A stretch of 64,000 bases of DNA from Pempheris klunzingeri (lineage: Eukaryota; Chordata; Actinopteri; Acropomatiformes; Pempheridae): contig NC_092034.1 in assembly GCF_042242105.1 (NCBI RefSeq), positions 1,768,644-1,832,643 of the forward strand, read 5' to 3'. Below the pieces are notes generated by a model. The model had not been told where the DNA came from. It saw only the letters and a list, made by a program, of their open reading frames with translations, and ran no database searches. This document shows, in pieces, positions 58,299 through 64,000 of this stretch (within the stretch, counting starts at the first letter, position 1; the number at the start of each line of letters is the position of its first letter). Both the position numbers and the translations under genes were made by a program.

Positions 58299-61200
58299 CT
58301 AGGCTCGGCGTGTGAAGTGCTGCGAGTCTCTGAACTCCAGGTAGAGGCTGAACAGCAGGTGCAGGGACTGGATCCTGCTGCCGTACACGGGGATGTCCAG
58401 CAGGGCGCAGGCGGCGTCGGCGTACTGGGCCGTGCTGCAGTGCAGGCGGGCGGGGGGCAGCGGCAGGCGGCCCAGCAGCTCCTCCAGCTCGGCCGGCCAC
58501 TCCTGCATCAGGCCGTCGATGTCCGGCATGGGGCGGGCGTACTGGACGCTGGCCGGGGGTTTGGAGCGGTGCAGGGCGCTGATGCTGTCCACCCAGCTGT
58601 CCACCGCACGGGGGTTCGTCTGGGGGCTGGCGACGCTCGCCACCTTCTTCAGCTGGAGAGAGAGGGTCGTTTTTACTATTCTACCTTAATTTGACTGGTG
58701 GGTGTGTGTGTGTGTGTGTGTGTGATGTACCTCGGTGGCTCCGTGCTGTTTGGTCTCCTCCGACAGCCACAGCGACAGCACCGTGGGGTCCGACTGTTTC
58801 ACGCTGGGCTCGTCCAGAGCCAGCAGACCCAGATCGTCCGTTTTACCATCCGGCCTCGGCACCTGAACGCCACACAGGTAACAGTCAGGCCAGAGGTCAG
58901 AGAGGTGAAGCACTACTGCCAGCGACACTTCCTCAGCCACAACTACGACGACATGTTTGGCTCTTTGTAACCAAGAAAAACGATAATGTGAAAGACGGAC
59001 GAAAGCACAAATTAACTGTTAATAAAGTTTTATTCAACAAGCTGAAGAATCACACACCATCACACCTGAAGGTCCAACAGTTTCCACCAGCAGCCAATAA
59101 TATCTTTTTTAATCATTTCTCTGGTGATGGTGATGCTGATGGTGATGGTGATACTAATGCTGATGCTGATGGTGATGGTGATGGTGATGGTGATGGTGAT
59201 ACTGATGCTGATGCTGATGCTGATTGTGATACTAATGCTGATGCTGATGGTGATACTAATGCTGATGGTGATGCTGATGCTGATGGTGATGCTGATGCTG
59301 ATGCTGATGCTGATGGTGATGGTGATGGTGATGCTGATGCTGATGGTGATGGTGATGGTGATGGTGATGGTGATGGTGATGCTGATGCTGATGCTGATGC
59401 TGATGGTGATACTAATGCTGATGCTGATGCTGATGGTGATGGTGATGGTGATGGTGATGCTGATGCTGATGGTGATGGTGATGGTGATGGTGATGGTGAT
59501 GGTGATGCTGATGCTGATGCTGATGCTGATGCTGATGCTGATGGTGATGGTGATGGTGATGGTGATGCTGATGCTGATGCTGATGCTGATGCTGATGCTA
59601 ATTGTGATACTAATGCTGATGCTGATGGTGATGGTGATGGTGATGGTGATGCTGATGGTGATGGTGATGGTGATGGTGATGGTGATGGTGATGGTGATGC
59701 TGATGCTGATGCTGATGCTGATGCTGATGGTGATGGTGATGGTGATGGTGATGGTGATGGTGATGGTGATGCTGATGCTGATGCTGATGCTAATTGTGAT
59801 ACTAATGCTGATGCTGATGGTGATGGTGATGGTGATGGTGATGCTGATGCTAATTGTGATACTAATGCTGATGCTGATGCTGATGGTGATGCTGATGGTG
59901 ATACTAATGCTGATGGTGATGCTGATGGTGATACTAATGCTGATGGTGATGGTGATACTAATGCTGATGCTGATGGTGATACTAATGCTGATGGTGATGG
60001 TGATGCTGATGGTGATGCTGATGCTAATTGTGATACTAATGCTGATGCTGATGCTGATGGTGATGGTGATGGTGATGGTGATGGTGATGGTGATGGTGAT
60101 GGTGATGGTGATGCTGATGGTGATGGTGATGGTGATGGTGATGGTGATGGTGATGCTGATGCTGATGCTGATGCTGATGCTGATGCTAATTGTGATACTA
60201 ATGCTGATGCTGATGCTGATACTAATGCTGATGCTGATGCTGATGCTAATTGTGATACTAATGCTGATGGTGATGGTGATGCTGATGGTGATACTAATGC
60301 TGATGGTGATGGTGATGCTGATGCTGATGGTGATACTAATGCTGATGGTGATGCTGATGGTGATGGTGATGGTGATGGTGATGGTGATGGTGATGCTGAT
60401 GCTGATGCTGATGGTGATGGTGATGCTGATGGTGATGCTGATGCTAATTGTGATACTAATGCTGATGCTGATGGTGATGCTAATGCTGATGCTGATGCTG
60501 ATGCTGATGCTGATGGTGATGGTGATGCTGATACTAATGCTGATACTAATGCTGATGCTGATACTAATGCTGATGGTGATGCTGATGGTGATGGTGATGC
60601 TAATTGTGATACTAATGCTGATGCTGATGGTGATGGTGATGCTGATGGTGATGCTAATTGTGATACTAATGCTGATGCTGATGGTGATGCTAATGCTGAT
60701 GGTGATGGTGATGCTGATACTAATGCTGATGCTGATACTAATGCTGATGGTGATGCTGATGCTGATGGTGATGGTGATGGTGATGGTGATGGTGATGCTA
60801 ATTGTGATACTAATGCTGATGCTGATGGTGATGGTGATGGTGATGCTGATGGTGATACTAATGCTGATGGTGATGCTGATGGTGATGGTGATGCTGATGC
60901 TGATGCTGATGGTGATGGTGATGCTGATGGTGATGCTGATGGTGATACTAATGCTGATGGTGATGCTAATGCTGATGCTGATGCTAATTGTGATGGTGAT
61001 GGTGATGCTGATGCTGATGGTGATACTAATGCTGATGCTGATGGTGATGCTGATGGTGATGGTGATGCTGATGGTGATGGTGATGGTGATGGTGATGCTG
61101 ATGCTGATGGTGATGGTGATGGTGATGGTGATGGTGATGGTGATGCTGATGCTGATGCTGATGCTGATGCTGATGGTGATGGTGATGGTGATGGTGATGC

Positions 61201-63333
61201 TGATGCTAATTGTGATACTAATGCTGATGCTGATGGTGATGGTGATGGTGATGGTGATGGTGATGCTGATGCTGATGCTGATGCTGATGGTGATGGTGAT
61301 GGTGATGGTGATGGTGATGGTGATGGTGATGGTGATGCTGATGCTGATGCTAATTGTGATACTAATGCTGATGCTGATGGTGATGGTGATGCTAATTGTG
61401 ATACTAATGCTGATGCTGATGCTGATGGTGATGCTGATGGTGATACTAATGCTGATGGTGATGCTGATGGTGATACTAATGCTGATGGTGATGGTGATAC
61501 TAATGCTGATGCTGATGGTGATACTAATGCTGATGGTGATGGTGATGCTGATGGTGATGCTGATGCTAATTGTGATACTAATGCTGATGCTGATGCTGAT
61601 GGTGATGGTGATGGTGATGGTGATGGTGATGGTGATGGTGATGGTGATGCTGATGCTGATGCTGATGGTGATGCTGATGCTAATTGTGATACTAATGCTG
61701 ATGCTGATGCTGATACTAATGCTGATGCTGATGCTGATGCTAATTGTGATACTAATGCTGATGGTGATGGTGATGCTGATGGTGATACTAATGCTGATGG
61801 TGATGGTGATGCTGATGCTGATGGTGATACTAATGCTGATGGTGATGGTGATGGTGATGCTGATGGTGATGCTGATGGTGATGCTGATGCTAATTGTGAT
61901 ACTAATGCTGATGCTGATGGTGATGCTAATGCTGATGCTGATGCTGATGCTGATGGTGATGGTGATGGTGATGCTGATACTAATGCTGATACTAATGCTG
62001 ATGCTGATACTAATGCTGATGGTGATGGTGATGCTGATGGTGATGCTAATTGTGATACTAATGCTGATGCTGATGGTGATGCTAATGCTGATGCTGATGC
62101 TGATGGTGATGGTGATGCTGATACTAATGCTGATGCTGATACTAATGCTGATGGTGATGCTGATGCTGATGGTGATGGTGATGGTGATGGTGATGCTAAT
62201 TGTGATACTAATGCTGATGCTGATGGTGATGGTGATGGTGATGCTGATGGTGATACTAATGCTGATGGTGATGCTGATGGTGATGGTGATGCTGATGGTG
62301 ATGGTGATGGTGATGCTGATGGTGATGCTGATGGTGATACTAATGCTGATGGTGATGCTAATGCTGATGCTGATGCTAATTGTGATACTAATGCTGATGC
62401 TGATGGTGATGCTGATGCTGATGGTGATGCTGATGCTGATGCTGATGGTGATGGTGATGCTGATGCTGATACTAATGCTGATGCTGATACTAATGCTGAT
62501 GCTGATGGTGATGGTGATGGTGATGCTGATACTAATGCTGATGCTGATGGTGATGGTGATGGTGATGCTGATACTAATGCTGATGCTGATGGTGATGGTG
62601 ATGGTGATGCTGATGCTGATGCTGATGGTGATGCTGATGCTGATACTAATGCTGATGCTGATGCTGATACTAATGCTGATGCTGATGCTGATGGTGATGG
62701 TGATGCTGATACTAATGGTGATGCTGATGCTGATGGTGATACTAATGGTGATACTAATGCTGATGCTGATGCTAATGGTGATACTAATGCTGATGCTGAT
62801 GGTGATACTAATGTTGATGCTGATGTTGATGCTGATGCTGATGGTGATGCTGATGGTGATACTAATGGTGATGCTAGGTGAGCAGGTTCAGAGTTTACAA
62901 ACAGAACTGGATTTATGGAGGAAACTCGCTGCACAGTGATACTTATAGCCATGGTAACTGCACACAGCAAAGATGGAGGCACCTGTAGGCATGGTAACCG
63001 TACAAAACAAAAGGGCACTTCCTGTTCCTGCAGCACTGAGGAAGGTCAGAGGAGCTGCGGGGTAAGCCTGTGTCTCCCCAAGGTGCATTTAAAGGACTGG
63101 AGGAGACTGGAAAGATGTCTGGATCCCGGGCGGAGAGGAGAGGAGAGGAGAGGAGAGGAGAGGAGAGGAGAGGAGAGGAGAGGAGAGGAGGAGGGAGCAT
63201 AAGTTAGCGAGTTGAAAAGCACCCAGTGTGTGTTTGTACCTTCAGGAAGGCGTCGATGTCTCCCACAGCTGGGATGTAGTCTGGGATGAACGGCCTCAGG
63301 CTGTGCTCCAGCTCTACGGACTGAGGGGTGTAG
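58299..63333 (-). CDS. ift46: Intraflagellar transport protein 46, C-terminal exons
   Basis: IFT46 is an IFT-B complex subunit that carries cargo such as outer dynein arms along the cilium. Three exons: 63240-63333 (YTPQSVELEHSLRPFIPDYI, then PAVGDIDAFLK), 58731-58862 (VPRPDGKTDDLGLLALDEPS, then SDPTVLSLWL), 58299-58652 (AVDSWVDSISALHRSKPPAS, then RPMPDIDGLMQEW, SRIQSLHLLFSLYLEF). Phases agree, and the order matches the conserved IFT46 domain end to end. 193 codons are present; the N-terminal exons lie beyond the window. The protein stops (TAG at 58299-58301) soon after DSQHF, lacking the ~30-residue tail of mammalian IFT46. The intron between the first two exons is 4.4 kb, mostly satellite. 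Probable 3'UTR extends towards 57850, where a minus-strand aataaa lies. Confidence 0.95.
59124..62877. repeat. 3.7-kb GATGCT/GATGGT satellite in an IFT46 intron
   Basis: Built of 6-bp units gatgct, gatggt, gatact, with rarer aatgct and aattgt inserts (gatgctaattgtgatactaa). Unit changes come in multiples of three, so three frames stay open for over 1200 codons: Asp-Gly/Asp-Ala and Met-Val/Met-Leu on the + strand and a Ser-Pro/Ser-Ala frame on the minus strand. Longer segments recur about 1.45-1.54 kb apart (for example taattgtgatactaatgctg at 59851 and again at 61393 with the same following order of variants), showing a second, higher level of duplication. Confidence 0.95.
63134..63189. repeat. 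GGAGA pentanucleotide repeat
   Basis: About eleven ggaga units in the IFT46 intron, close to the donor of the 63240-63333 exon. Confidence 0.92.
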
Positions 63334-64000
63334 CTGAGAGGAGACAGCATCCATTACGTCTGATTCATAGATCATAATCATTTAAACCCACAGGTCCCAT
63401 ATTATTTAAAAAATGCACTTTGTAATGTCGTTTCAACATCAGACGTGTGTCTACGAACCACCAAACTATGAGGAAGAGCTCCATCTGTCAGTAAATGTGT
63501 GTGAAAACGTTGCATTTACATTTGGCTCCCTTCATGATGTCATAAGGGGATCTCTTGATCATGTGACCCTTGTTTTTTTGCCTCACTAACGCCAGCTCCC
63601 GGTAACACGAGGAGGATGTCGGAGGCGAGAGCGAAGCAGCAGAGCGTTTGAACATTACACCCTGTAAACCTGAACATCAAAATACGCGTATGAACTTTAA
63701 ATCACTGCTTTAATGCTATGAAAGAAAAGATTTCTTAAAAACAGTGAAATGTTCATTCGTGCCTCTATCTCGTCTTCACCACTGTAGCTCCTTTTTTACT
63801 GGACCGTCCATAAATACTCAGAACACGACTGCTGGGACGCATTTAGTTGCTCTTCGCTCACTTTATGTCACAATCAACGTTCTTGTAATCACGCACTGAG
63901 CTCTGCATCACCAGCAGGTCCCTGGGGTCCTCTGATGTCTTTGTCGAGGCTTAAAACCAAAGCAGATTGTTCTTCTGAGGTTGTCTGGGCCTTTTGTCTG
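63334..64000. other. IFT46 intron, no further exon recognised
   Basis: Upstream of the 63240-63333 acceptor I see no coding similarity to the N-terminal part of IFT46 before the window ends. Confidence 0.5.

Noticed and set aside
59113..63036. Frames of more than 1200 codons on both strands in the Asp/Gly/Ala-rich region
   Set aside because: They are by-products of a 6-bp satellite with no stop in several frames at once, lie inside an IFT46 intron, and show no start context, signal or domain.

Overview
This window is nuclear DNA from a ray-finned (teleost) fish. The evidence is split coding exons with GT-AG (one GC-AG) introns, very abundant CA/GT microsatellites, a tRNA-derived SINE of the DANA/Mermaid type, an L2-like LINE, and fish-type secreted VWD-C8-ZP genes. 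No bacterial features, CRISPR arrays or rRNA/tRNA genes were seen.

Layout. (1) 494-15474, minus strand: 17 shared coding exons plus two alternative last exons of an inositol polyphosphate 4-phosphatase, best matched to INPP4B. The catalytic CKSAKDR motif is in the 3425-3579 exon. One last exon (494-614) gives the usual soluble C terminus. The other (1725-1962) gives a hydrophobic tail anchor. The first ~145 residues (first half of the C2 domain) were not found. (2) 15475-20536: no convincing exons; microsatellites and dispersed repeats. (3) 20537-28300: two direct copies of a repeat block (20537-22703 and 24269-26707) flank a broken fragment of a tectorin-like gene (copy C, minus). The second block runs into an L2-like LINE with an open reverse-transcriptase frame. 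(4) 29027-51581: a large inverted duplication. Arm A (29027-39236) and arm B (41500-51581) each carry a complete 17-coding-exon gene, on + and - strand respectively. The product is a secreted protein with a signal peptide, a variable N-terminal module, VWD, C8, a cysteine-rich linker and a ZP domain (786 and 793 aa as assembled here). (5) 51582-58298: transposable-element debris, including a second copy of the repeat found in the palindrome spacer. (6) 58299-63333, minus: the last three coding exons of IFT46, whose intron holds a 3.7-kb GATGCT/GATGGT satellite.

The most interesting signal is in the inverted pair. The two arms look almost identical across introns and the VWD/C8/ZP exons, yet three N-terminal exons (4, 5 and 7 of my numbering) differ by dense amino-acid replacements with almost no silent change. 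Exon 5 has 10 of 24 codons changed and none silently. This is the pattern of diversifying selection, or of exon exchange with other paralogues, in a secreted polymer-forming or ligand-binding protein. Copy C carries a third version of the same exons. Arm B is bracketed by inverted copies of another repeat (39254-40690 and 52165-54250), which offers a mechanism for its inversion.

Exon boundaries were assigned by hand from splice signals, reading-frame phase and family resemblance. Phases agree across every junction of the three main gene models. No alignment or database search was run.
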